The notes below the pieces were generated by a model. It was given only the letters and a program-made list of their open reading frames with translations. It did not search any database and had not been told where the DNA came from. Of a stretch of DNA of 64,000 nucleotides, positions 26,870 to 35,601 are shown piece by piece. Numbering within the stretch: position 1 is the stretch's first letter; each line of letters starts with the position of its first letter. The stretch comes from Berkiella_A sp964633725 (GTDB lineage Bacteria; Pseudomonadota; Gammaproteobacteria; Berkiellales; Berkiellaceae), in contig CAZWHY010000001.1 in NCBI GenBank assembly GCA_964633725.1, forward strand, positions 62,001 through 126,000, read 5' to 3'. The position numbers were made by a program, and so were the translations under genes.

Positions 26870-27013
26870 CGCCGTTACAAACAAGATTACAGCAGCGACT
26901 AGTAATATAATACCCAACAGGCCAAATATGATTTTCAAGGCAAAAGCAGAGCATATTGCCACTGCAACAATAACTCTAATGGCTTTATCGTTTAAACCAA
27001 TATTTTTAAGCAT
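26813..27013 (-). CDS. DUF2892 small inner-membrane protein
   Basis: A 66-residue protein with NIGLNDKAIRVIVAVAI followed by two membrane helices and CPLYKILGLSTCKK, the standard DUF2892 layout (also found as the tail of YgaP-type rhodaneses). The two Cys residues near the C-terminus are conserved in the family. It lies downstream of a YeeE/YedE pair on the same strand, a known association with sulfur transport and trafficking. Confidence 0.85.
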   Translation of the reverse strand: MLKNIGLNDKAIRVIVAVAICSAFALKIIFGLLGIILLVAAVILFVTALFNFCPLYKILGLSTCKK

Positions 27014-27109
27014 TACTTTGTACTTGTTTTTGAATCATATAGTACGAGGATAGAACGCAAATGGCTACTTGGCAAGCGTTTTAGGATGTAAATACACGGA
27101 TGTAGAATC

Positions 27110-27143
27110 TTGATTATTCTGTAGTGGAATACAGAATAGTCAA
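27110..27143. terminator. 14-bp hairpin between YeeE-type gene and DUF2892 gene
   Basis: TTGATTATTCTGTA (27110-27123) and TACAGAATAGTCAA (27130-27143) form a 14-bp stem with one G-T pair and a GTGGAA loop. The stop codon of the 27140-27583 gene is inside the 3' arm. No U-run follows on either strand, so it may instead stabilise mRNA 3' ends or be a protein site. Confidence 0.4.
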
Positions 27144-27583
27144 TTAGAGATGTTATTCTTACCAATGATTAAATATTTTGAGATCAGCATACCAACCAAC
27201 ATGCACAATATAAACACTATGACTTTATCATTAAGTAGGAAAATATTGGCAATACCAGGGCCTGGACAAATGCCGGTTATGCCCCAACCTAGTCCGAAAA
27301 CAGATGAGCCAATGATTAAAGATTGATCTATTTTTGATGACGGGGCGCTTGGTATTTCGCAGCCCAATATGGACTGTTTTCTCTTTTTATAAATAAATAT
27401 AAACGAGGGCACGCTAACGAGTAGAGCACCACCCATTACGAATATCAACCTTGCGTCCCAATTGCCAAAAACATCCAAAAATCCTAAAACAATATTGGGA
27501 TTGACCATACCCGAAATAGATAAGCCTATGGAAAAAAGCAATCCTATTAAAAAACTAGACGCTAAAGTAGCGATGCTTTTCAT
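27140..27583 (-). CDS. YeeE/YedE-family transporter half (DUF6691 type)
   Basis: A 147-residue protein with about four membrane helices. GLSISGMVNPNIVLGFLD and GWGITGICPGPGIANI are the family signatures; the Cys in GICPGPG is the conserved thiol of YeeE/YedE proteins that move thiosulfate or other sulfur species. It overlaps the partner half at 27583 by 1 bp. The two short halves together equal one full-length YeeE. The sulfur role is family knowledge; the exact substrate is not known. Confidence 0.85.
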   Translation of the reverse strand: MKSIATLASSFLIGLLFSIGLSISGMVNPNIVLGFLDVFGNWDARLIFVMGGALLVSVPSFIFIYKKRKQSILGCEIPSAPSSKIDQSLIIGSSVFGLGWGITGICPGPGIANIFLLNDKVIVFILCMLVGMLISKYLIIGKNNISN

Positions 27584-28002
27584 TACAGTAGATGCCTTTT
27601 AATCGTTACGGTCACAATGGCAATACTCATAAACAAACAGGTCGCGACAAGAGAGCGTATCGAGAACCGCGATAATCCACAAATACCATGCCCACTGGTG
27701 CAACCATTTCCAAGCACTGTTCCTATGCCAACCAATAAACCACCCAGTATGACATCAATCCAAGAGAGTGAGATATCATAATCAAAATAGGATGGATTGA
27801 AAAATTTCACCAGTATACCGCCAGATAATAATCCTAGAATGAAAAAATATCGTAAAATATGTTCTACTTTTATTTTTGTTAATGCGCTAGAGACAATACC
27901 GCTGATGCCTAAAATTTTGCCATGGATTAGCAGCATAGCAGAGGCTGAGATGCCGATTAACATCCCACCGATAAGCGCATGTTGAAAAAGTGTTAAATCC
28001 AT
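27583..28002 (-). CDS. YeeE/YedE-family transporter half
   Basis: A 139-residue membrane protein with the family block GNGCTSGHGICGLSRFS, in which two Cys are conserved, preceded by GGLLVGIGTVLG. It pairs with the 147-residue half directly downstream. Such split YeeE/YedE pairs occur in many proteobacteria near rhodanese or sulfur-dioxygenase genes; none of those enzymes is visible here. The pair is a non-glycan insert within the polysaccharide locus. Confidence 0.87.
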   Translation of the reverse strand: MDLTLFQHALIGGMLIGISASAMLLIHGKILGISGIVSSALTKIKVEHILRYFFILGLLSGGILVKFFNPSYFDYDISLSWIDVILGGLLVGIGTVLGNGCTSGHGICGLSRFSIRSLVATCLFMSIAIVTVTIKRHLL

Positions 28003-28021
28003 AGTTTTTTAAATGTTCAGT

Positions 28022-28801
28022 TTAAGATGTTTGTTTTCTTTGCGATGTTGATTGATTTAAGCTTGGCATATCAAATTCTAAACGTTGTCTTTTAAAGATG
28101 CGTAAGAAAAACCCAAATTTCAAGATACAATAAATCGCTCTAAAGCCATCTTTGTAACCTATTTTTTTGCCTTCTTCGTAAGTGCGACCAAAATAAGAGA
28201 TACCAATTTCAAATATACGTATTTTCGGGATCCTAGCAATCAAGGCTGTGACTTCAGGTTCAAAGCCAAAACGTTTTTCTGTCAGTGGCAGACTTTGAAT
28301 AATTTCTCTTTTAAAGACTTTGTAGCATGTTTCCATGTCGGTTAAATTTAAATTGGTAAACATGTTGCTGAGCAGGGTGAGGAATCGATTGCCCAGAGAG
28401 TGCCAAAAATAAAGTACTCTATGTGAATTTCCACCACCAAAACGAGTACCATAGACCACATCGGCTTGGTTTTTTATGAGAGGGTTAAGTAATTTTGGGT
28501 ATTCTTGTGGGCTGTATTCTAAATCGGAATCTTGAATGATGACATAATCGCCTGTTGCCTGTTTGATACCCGTGTGCAATGCGGCGCCTTTGCCTAAGTT
28601 ACATGGATGGTGAATGAGTATATCGATTTTATCTCGCAACTCACCATCTAGTAATTTGTCGACACCATCACTGGAACCATCATTCACAACAATAATTTCG
28701 AGTTGGCCATCTATCGGTGCTGCGTGCACAGCATCTAGTAATGCTGCGACGGTTTCTTTTTCGTTATAACAAGGAATAATAACGGATAATGTGTAACTCA
28801 T
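28022..28801 (-). CDS. Glycosyltransferase family 2 (dolichol/polyprenyl-phosphate sugar synthase-like)
   Basis: A 259-residue GT-A enzyme: SVIIPCYNEKETVAALLDAV, VVNDGSSDG (first Asp pair), HPCNLGKGAALHTGIKQATGDYVIIQDSDLEYSPQEYPKLL (DxD-like) and MTNL..METCYKVFKREI. This pattern fits the DPM1/GtrB branch, which loads a sugar on polyprenyl phosphate. No C-terminal membrane helices are seen. A GtrA-type flippase gene lies at 31370-31780, a known functional partner class. It is 34 bp downstream of the decarboxylase gene. Confidence 0.88.
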   Translation of the reverse strand: MSYTLSVIIPCYNEKETVAALLDAVHAAPIDGQLEIIVVNDGSSDGVDKLLDGELRDKIDILIHHPCNLGKGAALHTGIKQATGDYVIIQDSDLEYSPQEYPKLLNPLIKNQADVVYGTRFGGGNSHRVLYFWHSLGNRFLTLLSNMFTNLNLTDMETCYKVFKREIIQSLPLTEKRFGFEPEVTALIARIPKIRIFEIGISYFGRTYEEGKKIGYKDGFRAIYCILKFGFFLRIFKRQRLEFDMPSLNQSTSQRKQTS

Positions 28802-28835
28802 GTCTATGCCTATTGATATTTTTTATTTTTAAAAT

Positions 28836-29813
28836 TTATGCGGGAATGGTACTCTTGGTTTCTTGAGTTTTTACGCATTGCTCAAAATAAGTAATAGCTT
28901 TTTCCAAGCCTGCTGCCAGTGTTACTTTAGGCTCCCAGTGAATGATTGTTTTTGCTCTGCTAATATCAGGTTTGCGTTGTTTTGGATCATCTTTAGGTAG
29001 TGGTAAATGAGTTAACTTAGAATCACTATGGGTCATTTGGATGATTTTCTCAGCAATGTCTTTGACTGTAAATTCAACTGGATTTCCAATGTTAATGGGC
29101 TGGTGTATTTCTTTAGTGTTATCAGCATTCATCAAATTTTGTAATCCAGATAGTGTGTCATCTACAAAACAAAATGAACGAGTTTGTTGGCCATCACCAT
29201 AAAGCGTAATATCTTGGTTTTGTAAAGCTTGCATAATAAAGTTGCTGATAATACGCCCATCATTTGGGCACATATTGGGGCCATAAGTATTAAAAATCCT
29301 GGCAATTCGAATATCAACTTGATGTTGGCGATAGTAATCCATACAGAATGCTTCAGCACAACGTTTGCCTTCATCATAACAAGCACGGATGCCAATAGAG
29401 TTGACATTACCCCAATATGTTTCTTTTTGTGGGTGTTCTAATGGATCGCCATATACTTCACTAGTAGATGTATACAAAATAGGCACATTTAAATTTTTAG
29501 CTAACTCCAATGCATTAATAATACCTAATACACTGGTCTTATTGGTTTTGATAGGATCTCTTTGGTAATGCACAGGACTTGCTGGGCAAGCTAAATGATA
29601 AATAGCATCTACATCAACTGAAAAAGAGTCGCACACATCTTTTTCAATCACACTAAAGTTAGAATTATTAATTAATTCTTGTAGGTTTTGCTGCCGACCT
29701 GTATAAAAATTATCTAGGCAAAAAACAGTATGATCTTGAGCAAGCAGTTCTCTGCATAAGTTAGAACCCAAAAACCCTGCACCACCCGTCACTAATATTT
29801 TTTTACTTTTCAT
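28836..29813 (-). CDS. uxs: UDP-glucuronate decarboxylase (UDP-xylose synthase)
   Basis: A 325-residue extended short-chain dehydrogenase: ILVTGGAGFLGSNLCREL binds NAD+, then HLACPASPVHYQRDPIKT, TSTSEVYGDPLEHPQ, the YDEGKRCAE catalytic Tyr/Lys, and RIFNTYGPNM..NDGRIISNF. The ACPASP..Y and YDEGKR blocks are typical of UDP-glucuronate decarboxylases. It would turn UDP-glucuronate, made by the divergent ugd product, into UDP-xylose. A dTDP- or UDP-sugar epimerase is a less likely alternative. Confidence 0.88.
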   Translation of the reverse strand: MKSKKILVTGGAGFLGSNLCRELLAQDHTVFCLDNFYTGRQQNLQELINNSNFSVIEKDVCDSFSVDVDAIYHLACPASPVHYQRDPIKTNKTSVLGIINALELAKNLNVPILYTSTSEVYGDPLEHPQKETYWGNVNSIGIRACYDEGKRCAEAFCMDYYRQHQVDIRIARIFNTYGPNMCPNDGRIISNFIMQALQNQDITLYGDGQQTRSFCFVDDTLSGLQNLMNADNTKEIHQPINIGNPVEFTVKDIAEKIIQMTHSDSKLTHLPLPKDDPKQRKPDISRAKTIIHWEPKVTLAAGLEKAITYFEQCVKTQETKSTIPA

Positions 29814-29904
29814 AATCTTTACAACTTAATATTTACAAATAGAATAGATCTGGGATTTTACCATATGAATAAGAGTGCCGCCTGTTTCGGGTTGTTATAT
29901 GTTT

Positions 29905-29933
29905 TTGACAAAACTAATTGAACCAGATATCTT
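29905..29933 (+). promoter_or_regulatory. Sigma-70 promoter of ugd
   Basis: A perfect TTGACA (29905-29910) is followed after 17 bp by TATCTT (29928-29933). Transcription would start near 29940, which rules out the in-frame GTG at 29937 as the ugd start and supports the ATG at 29976. Confidence 0.6.
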
Positions 29934-29975
29934 GCAGTGCATATAGTCAGTAATATTTATATTTTAGGTTTCAGG

Positions 29976-31373
29976 ATGAAGATAACAGTTTTTGGTTCGG
30001 GATATGTGGGATTGGTTGCCGCGGTGTGTTTAGCAGAAGTAGGCAATGATGTTTTATGTATGGATATCGATAAAAATAAAATTGATATGCTTAATAAAGG
30101 CTTATCACCTATTTATGAGCCTGGATTAGAAGAATTATTGGTTTGGAATTTAAATAACAAACGTATTCATTTTACAACAGATGCGAAATTGGCGGTGCAA
30201 CATGGCGAGTGCCAGTTTATTGCAGTGGGCACGCCACCTCAAAAAAATGGGAAAGCAAACTTACAATTTGTGTTTGATGTTGCTAATACGATTGCTTTAC
30301 ATATGAATAAATATACCATTATCATCGATAAATCTACGGTACCTATCGGCACAGCCGATCAGCTAAGAGAAATTGTTCAGCTTGGATTAAAGTCACGAGA
30401 GGCTTGTATTGAATTTGATGTGGTTTCCAATCCAGAATTTTTGAAAGAAGGCGCTGCGCTAGAAGACTTTCGCAAACCAGATCGTATCGTTTTAGGCGTA
30501 GAGAATTCGCGTGCTGAGAGTGTATTACGAGAGCTATATGCGCCATTTAATCGAAATCACGATCGCTTTATGGTGATGGATACGCGTTCTGCGGAGTTAA
30601 CCAAATATGCATCTAATGCTATGTTGGCAACAAAAGTGAGCTTTATGAATGAAATCGCTAATCTGGCAGAATGTGTAGGGGCTGATGTTGAAAAAGTTCG
30701 TAATGCGATGGGCGCAGATCATCGTATAGGGCATCAATTTACTTACCCAGGTTGTGGGTATGGTGGTTCCTGTTTTGGAAAAGACGTACAAGCGTTGATT
30801 CATACAGCAGAGCAATATGAGGCTGACAGCGATATCATTCGCTCCGTTGAAGTGGTTAATACAAAGCAGAAGCAAAAATTGTTTTCCAAAATAAGTTGTT
30901 TTTACCAATCAAATCTTAAAAATAAAAAATTTGCGATCTGGGGTTTATCGTTTAAACCAGAAACAGATGATATGCGTGATGCACCCAGTATTAATTTAAT
31001 TCGTTCATTACTAGATGCAGGCGCAACGGTGAAAGCGTATGATCCAGAGGCAATACAAGAGGCTAAAAAAATATTCCCAGAAAGTCCCAATATGCATTAT
31101 GCAGAATCGCCAGAAGAGGCATTAAAAGATGTGGATGCTTTGGTGATTTTGACTCAGTGGCGTGTTTTTAGAAGCCCTGATTTTGTGGCGATTCAATCTA
31201 GCTTAAAAGACAATGTTATTTTTGATGGGCGTAATATTTATGATCCTGATATGATGCGGAATATGGGAATTCAATACTTTGGTATGGGGCGTGGATTGTC
31301 GGTAAAAACCACCTATCCTACACCTAGTATAGAAAAGCAGGGCGCTGAAAAGCTAGAACTCAATACAGTTTAA
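29976..31373 (+). CDS. ugd: UDP-glucose 6-dehydrogenase
   Basis: A 465-residue NAD+-dependent enzyme that oxidises UDP-glucose to UDP-glucuronate. MKITVFGSGYVGLVAAVCLAEVG is the nucleotide-binding N-terminus; VSNPEFLKEGAALEDF and GCGYGGSCFGKDVQAL hold substrate and active-site residues, including the catalytic Cys; GLSFKPETDDMRDAPS opens the C-domain. Full length for the family. ATG 29976 was chosen because the upstream promoter leaves no room for a longer protein. The product feeds the divergent decarboxylase. Confidence 0.95.
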   Translation: MKITVFGSGYVGLVAAVCLAEVGNDVLCMDIDKNKIDMLNKGLSPIYEPGLEELLVWNLNNKRIHFTTDAKLAVQHGECQFIAVGTPPQKNGKANLQFVFDVANTIALHMNKYTIIIDKSTVPIGTADQLREIVQLGLKSREACIEFDVVSNPEFLKEGAALEDFRKPDRIVLGVENSRAESVLRELYAPFNRNHDRFMVMDTRSAELTKYASNAMLATKVSFMNEIANLAECVGADVEKVRNAMGADHRIGHQFTYPGCGYGGSCFGKDVQALIHTAEQYEADSDIIRSVEVVNTKQKQKLFSKISCFYQSNLKNKKFAIWGLSFKPETDDMRDAPSINLIRSLLDAGATVKAYDPEAIQEAKKIFPESPNMHYAESPEEALKDVDALVILTQWRVFRSPDFVAIQSSLKDNVIFDGRNIYDPDMMRNMGIQYFGMGRGLSVKTTYPTPSIEKQGAEKLELNTV

Positions 31374-31780
31374 TGGCTTGTGGCAAAAACCAAGTGCTTT
31401 CGAGACAAGAAATTCCAGCCGAAAGCACTGCCCATCGCAATAAGTTTTGCAAGAATCATTGGCAAAATAAAATATTCTACAGCCGTAAACAAAACACTAT
31501 GATGAATCAGTAGCCCTACGCTACTGACCAAGTAGACCAACACTATTTTTCTTTGACTGGAATGCTTGTGTTGCTGCTTGAATAAAAAATGATTACAAAG
31601 TACATAATTAAACAGTGTCGCAAAAACAAAGCTAATGGTAGCAGCCACAATGAAATGGTAGGGCAAAAATTTATTCAATATTAGAAATAAAGTAATGTCC
31701 ACACAAGCCGATAGCCCGCCTACGATAATGTATTGGTAGAGCTGGGGATCTCTGATAATGTTTGAAATGATTTTTATCAT
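31370..31780 (-). CDS. GtrA-family membrane protein
   Basis: A 136-residue protein with four membrane helices. YIIVGGLSACVDITLFLIL and the final helix region WNFLSRKHLVF are GtrA family features (the latter is often FxxxrxWVF). GtrA proteins are thought to flip polyprenyl-phosphate sugars made by a GtrB-type transferase; the 28022 gene encodes a candidate partner. It overlaps ugd tail to tail by 4 bp and the lipoprotein gene upstream by 4 bp. Confidence 0.85.
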   Translation of the reverse strand: MIKIISNIIRDPQLYQYIIVGGLSACVDITLFLILNKFLPYHFIVAATISFVFATLFNYVLCNHFLFKQQHKHSSQRKIVLVYLVSSVGLLIHHSVLFTAVEYFILPMILAKLIAMGSAFGWNFLSRKHLVFATSH

Positions 31781-32214
31781 GTTTTGTCGCAGTTTTTAAT
31801 ACAGGTGACTTCTCTAATAACAATGCCACCACAGTTTTCGTGACACAGTCTATGGATGCTATCACAGCGAGCCATGCATTGTTGTTCATCTTTTTTACAA
31901 TCCGCTTGGCTGCTACGGTAACGAGTCGTTCGTTGGTCACTAGGCATATTAGTTGAAAGGGAAGATTTTTTCCAGGTATCAACAAGTACCTCAGCTAAGT
32001 TAGAAATCTCTTTTCGGGATTCGCACTGTGCGGTAATATTTTGGCAGTGATGGAAGCACCCTTGATTTTTATTTAAGCAACGATTGGCACAATCACGACC
32101 ACCTTCAGTTGTTGGGGGTTTAAACTCATAGCTTGTTTGATAAACAGATCCACAGCCGGTTATTAATGAGCATGTAAGCAAAAAAGGCATTAAAAAGAAG
32201 GCTAATTTTTTCAT
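31777..32214 (-). CDS. Cys-rich lipoprotein with repeated CX3C motifs
   Basis: A 145-residue protein with a lipoprotein signal peptide: MKKLAFFLMPFLL then LITGC with the lipid-bearing Cys at 21. The mature part has two Cys arrays: CX3C-X6-CX3C-X6-C near residues 43-68, and C-X6-CX3C-X6-CX3C followed by a final CX3C. Regular CX3C pairs on helices suggest disulfide-linked helical hairpins in the periplasm. No family was recognised. The ATG at 32214 was used; an in-frame TTG 12 bp upstream is weaker. Coupled to the GtrA gene by a 4-bp overlap. Confidence 0.75.
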   Translation of the reverse strand: MKKLAFFLMPFLLTCSLITGCGSVYQTSYEFKPPTTEGGRDCANRCLNKNQGCFHHCQNITAQCESRKEISNLAEVLVDTWKKSSLSTNMPSDQRTTRYRSSQADCKKDEQQCMARCDSIHRLCHENCGGIVIREVTCIKNCDKT

Positions 32215-32370
32215 ATTAAAAACCAAAAAGAAGAAATTAAATTTTTAACACAATACCATAGGATGAGATCAAATAAAATTAGAGTTTTCTGACTAATATG
32301 ATTTTAGCCATTGGTTTGTAGTATCATTCTCAATATAAACCTATAATTTAACGATTAAATAAATTCATAT

Positions 32371-33135
32371 ATGTTTTTACCCAAAATATCTATTATCACC
32401 GCTGTTAAAAACAATGCCTCTGGTCTAAAAGAGACCATTTTGAGCATCAAAACACAAGTTTACCCAGAGCTGGAATTTATTGTGGTAGATGGTGGCTCTA
32501 CAGACGGCACATTAAAATTAATATCAGAAAATAGGGATATTATAACCCATACGATCAGTGAGCCAGACAATGGTATTAGTGATGCTTTTAATAAGGGGTT
32601 AAAATTAGCGACAGGTACATATATCAACTTCCAAGGTGCGGGTGATACGTTATATACATCTCATTGCCTGCAAAAACTATTTGAGCAAGCATCACCCGAT
32701 AGTGAGCTAGTCTGTGGTCAAGTAGCACGTACAACGGAAGAGAATAAGCTAATTTGGATAGCACCCAAAAAAATCCCGTTATTTTTTAAGAAGCGATCAT
32801 TATTGACCAAATTAACATTGCCTCACCAAGGGTTATTTACCCATAAACGTTTTTTTCAACGCTGGGGAGAGTTTGACTGCGATGCAAAATATGCAATGGA
32901 CTATGATATTTTATTGCGTGCATACCATGATTTTCCCAAAACAGATGTAATAGAAGTCATTGTAGCTAATTGGCAGGCCGGAGGCATTGGAACGAACAAA
33001 ATATTATTGGTGTTAGCAGAATATCATCGGTTGAAAAACAAATATCAGGTGGCCAGTAAAATATTACTAGCGAGTATACATCAATTCAATAGAGCCAAAT
33101 ATTTTGCTAAACAAATTTTAAAAATGGATTATTAA
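32371..33135 (+). CDS. Glycosyltransferase family 2
   Basis: A 254-residue GT-A enzyme: PKISIITAVKNNASGLKETILSI, EFIVVDGGSTDGTLKLI (nucleotide-binding Asp), EPDNGISDAFNKGLKLATGTYINFQGAGDTLY and a later AMDYDILLRA. This is the WcaA/WbbD-like subgroup that adds single sugars to O-antigen or capsule repeats; the usual NxDD is replaced by QGAGD, with one Asp kept. First gene of a rightward set to 35601. Confidence 0.85.
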   Translation: MFLPKISIITAVKNNASGLKETILSIKTQVYPELEFIVVDGGSTDGTLKLISENRDIITHTISEPDNGISDAFNKGLKLATGTYINFQGAGDTLYTSHCLQKLFEQASPDSELVCGQVARTTEENKLIWIAPKKIPLFFKKRSLLTKLTLPHQGLFTHKRFFQRWGEFDCDAKYAMDYDILLRAYHDFPKTDVIEVIVANWQAGGIGTNKILLVLAEYHRLKNKYQVASKILLASIHQFNRAKYFAKQILKMDY

Positions 33136-33915
33136 ATGCTCAAAGACAGTTGTAACATTATAAAATATATCTGGCAGAATAATACATTTTGGCAAGTACC
33201 ACTGCGATTGTGTCAGGCATTATATTGGCAAGTTGAGAAAAGACTGTTCAATCGTATAAAAAGTAAAAAATTATTCAATGGCAAACAAATTTTCTTGTAC
33301 CCTAATACCCCCAGCTCCTCATGTTTGGTTTACACTAAAATACCAGATGAGGCGGCTATTACAAAGTTAAGAGCTTTGTCTGATGAGGATACAATATTTT
33401 TAGATATTGGGGCGAATATTGGTTTATATAGTCTTTGTTTGATAGATAAAGTATCAAAAGTGTACGCTTTTGAAGCGCATCCACGTACCGTCCAATTGCT
33501 TAAAATGAATTTTTTACTAAATCAGTTGCCGATTGAACATATAGAGCAAAAAGCAGTTGCAGACAAGGTAGGCCAATTATCTTTTACCGATTTTTCAGAT
33601 GGCAGTCCTATTAATGCAATTTCAGAAGATACTGAAAACACAATTCATGTGGAATCCATTAGTTTAGATGCGTTTATTCAAAATAATAATTTTTCAAAAC
33701 AAAATAATTTTATCTTGAAATTAGATGTAGAGGGTGCAGAGCACTTGGTTTTGGAGGGCGCAAAAAAGCTTTTAACAGAATATAATGTAAGAGCAATATT
33801 ATTTGAAACGTTTTCAGAGTACTCAGATAAAATTATTGCTTTACTAGAAGCGTTACAATACACAATCGATCCAATTATGGATAATAATATATTAGCTACC
33901 AGGAATGATATCTAA
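33136..33915 (+). CDS. FkbM-family methyltransferase
   Basis: A 259-residue protein with FkbM hallmarks: IFLDIGANIGLYSLCLIDK (SAM loop), VYAFEAHPRTVQLLKMNFLLNQ, EQKAVADKVGQLSFTDF, ESISLDAFI and FILKLDVEGAEHLVLEGAKKLL. FkbM enzymes O-methylate sugars or polyketides; here a glycan methyl group is likely. It begins right after the stop of the preceding glycosyltransferase and overlaps the next gene by 1 bp. Confidence 0.88.
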   Translation: MLKDSCNIIKYIWQNNTFWQVPLRLCQALYWQVEKRLFNRIKSKKLFNGKQIFLYPNTPSSSCLVYTKIPDEAAITKLRALSDEDTIFLDIGANIGLYSLCLIDKVSKVYAFEAHPRTVQLLKMNFLLNQLPIEHIEQKAVADKVGQLSFTDFSDGSPINAISEDTENTIHVESISLDAFIQNNNFSKQNNFILKLDVEGAEHLVLEGAKKLLTEYNVRAILFETFSEYSDKIIALLEALQYTIDPIMDNNILATRNDI

Positions 33916-34478
33916 TGCGCAATGAATTTTTCACCCCAACCAAATGGTTTGATAAATTTTTATCTCATTATCGTTATAGTCGGGTTTTTCAATCTATTAA
34001 GCAGTCGAGCATAGCTTTTCAATCGGCGTTGGACTTGGGCTGTGGCTCCGGGAATTTGGTTAGGATTTTAAATCAAAAGGGGATAGTAACCCAAGGCATA
34101 GATATAATAGCCGGTGATAATATTATTGCTTCAGATTTAAATAAGCCATTGCCTGTCACAAGTAATTCTACTAACCTGGTAACATCATTGGCTAATTTAG
34201 AGCATTTAAATGAGCCTTTACTTAATCTCAAAGAAATCTATCGGGTGCTCAAAAAAGATGGCGTATGTGTACTCACAACGCCCTCAACAGCGGCAAAACC
34301 GGTATTAGAATTTATCGCCTATAAGCTTAAGTTAATCGATCGAGCTGAAATTGATGACCATAAAATGTATTTTTCAAAAAAGCTATTGAGTCAATATTTT
34401 TTAGAGGCTGGTTTTAAAAAGGTACAAGTGAAGTATTTCCAATGTGGATTGAATTTACATGCTATTGCTATTAAATAA
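33915..34478 (+). CDS. Class I SAM-dependent methyltransferase (short)
   Basis: A 187-residue methyltransferase: SALDLGCGSGNLVRILNQKG, GIDIIAGDNIIASDLNKPLP, SLANLEHLNEPLLNLKEIYRVLKKDGVCVLTTPS. The motif order is that of UbiE/type-11 methyltransferases. Target not known; a sugar or lipid carrier of the locus is plausible. It overlaps both neighbours, so it is coexpressed with the glycosyltransferase and FkbM genes. Confidence 0.8.
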   Translation: MRNEFFTPTKWFDKFLSHYRYSRVFQSIKQSSIAFQSALDLGCGSGNLVRILNQKGIVTQGIDIIAGDNIIASDLNKPLPVTSNSTNLVTSLANLEHLNEPLLNLKEIYRVLKKDGVCVLTTPSTAAKPVLEFIAYKLKLIDRAEIDDHKMYFSKKLLSQYFLEAGFKKVQVKYFQCGLNLHAIAIK

Positions 34479-35601
34479 AGTAAAAAATATCACTCGACAT
34501 TACTCTCTCAGACCCAATCCGTACCACTATGGTCTGATTGTTTTCTTGACTACACTGAGGGTACTCACTTCCAGAGTTATAGAGTGCCCAATTGACTTTG
34601 ATTGTAATGCTTATATTGCGATGGTCAATCACTGGGGGTATAACCCTGAGGTTTTAGGGCACCATGCCATGAGAGTTTTGCCTTCTATATTGGTATGGGG
34701 CATAACGCATTTGGGGGCTTCTATCGCCCTAGGATTTCATATCTTATCTGGTATAACGTATGTTTTACTTGGATGTTTACTGTATTACTTCTTCTCTTCT
34801 CAAAAAAATCTAAAGCCTATTTTATGTTTGAGTTTCAGTTTGTTGGCTTTAGCCCCACATGAGGCAATGAGAATTTCTTTACAGTTAATATATCAATCGT
34901 GCGATATGCTGGTTTATCCATTATCGTTGCTATTGGTTATATTTTCTTTGCAAGAGCGAACGTTTTGGGTATTTTTCTTGAGTATAGTCAGTATTTTTGT
35001 GCGGCAAAACGTATTTGTTTTGGGTGTTTTGAGTTTGCTATATTGCTCTAAAGGCAAGTTCACATGGCAGAATATATTAGCTTTAGCCATAGTGATTAGT
35101 TTGTATAGCGTTTCTCAGATGTATTACCAAGCTACGAGTACTTTTGTAGATGTTTTGTCACGACCAGAACATTATTTTACGTTAAAACATTTAACTTGGA
35201 TTGTAGTCGATTCCAAAATATTTGAGTTATTTGTCCCCATTTTGCCATTTTTAATTATATATTTTAAACCTTTAGCTAAGCTTGCCTGGCAGTATTGGCA
35301 TATTACATTGTATATATGTATTACAGTAGGGCAGCCATTTTTAGCATATCACCTAACAGGTAACAATTTTGCTAGATTAGCACTACAAGGATTTTGGTTG
35401 CTATATATTGCTGTTGCTTTAGTTTGGCGTAAAGATTTTCAACATAAATATATAGTGGGTATGATGCTAATTTATTCTTCTGCTGTTTACTTTACCTGGG
35501 GTATTAAGCAGCGTGTATGGATGCTAATGGCTTTAAGCATTAGTATTGTGGTGATAAATATATTATTGCAGTATAAGCTCAAAACTGCTGAGTCATCATA
35601 A
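34459..35601 (+). CDS. Polytopic membrane protein of glycan locus
   Basis: A 380-residue protein with about nine or ten predicted membrane helices and an early extracytoplasmic loop (VIECPIDFDCNAYIAMVNHWGYNP) rich in acidic residues, then HHAMRVLPSIL. The loop could be a GT-C active site, but no family was recognised; a polymerase role is also possible. It overlaps the preceding methyltransferase by 20 bp and its 3' end overlaps the convergent acetyltransferase gene by 6 bp. Confidence 0.5.
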   Translation: MLLLLNKVKNITRHYSLRPNPYHYGLIVFLTTLRVLTSRVIECPIDFDCNAYIAMVNHWGYNPEVLGHHAMRVLPSILVWGITHLGASIALGFHILSGITYVLLGCLLYYFFSSQKNLKPILCLSFSLLALAPHEAMRISLQLIYQSCDMLVYPLSLLLVIFSLQERTFWVFFLSIVSIFVRQNVFVLGVLSLLYCSKGKFTWQNILALAIVISLYSVSQMYYQATSTFVDVLSRPEHYFTLKHLTWIVVDSKIFELFVPILPFLIIYFKPLAKLAWQYWHITLYICITVGQPFLAYHLTGNNFARLALQGFWLLYIAVALVWRKDFQHKYIVGMMLIYSSAVYFTWGIKQRVWMLMALSISIVVINILLQYKLKTAESS

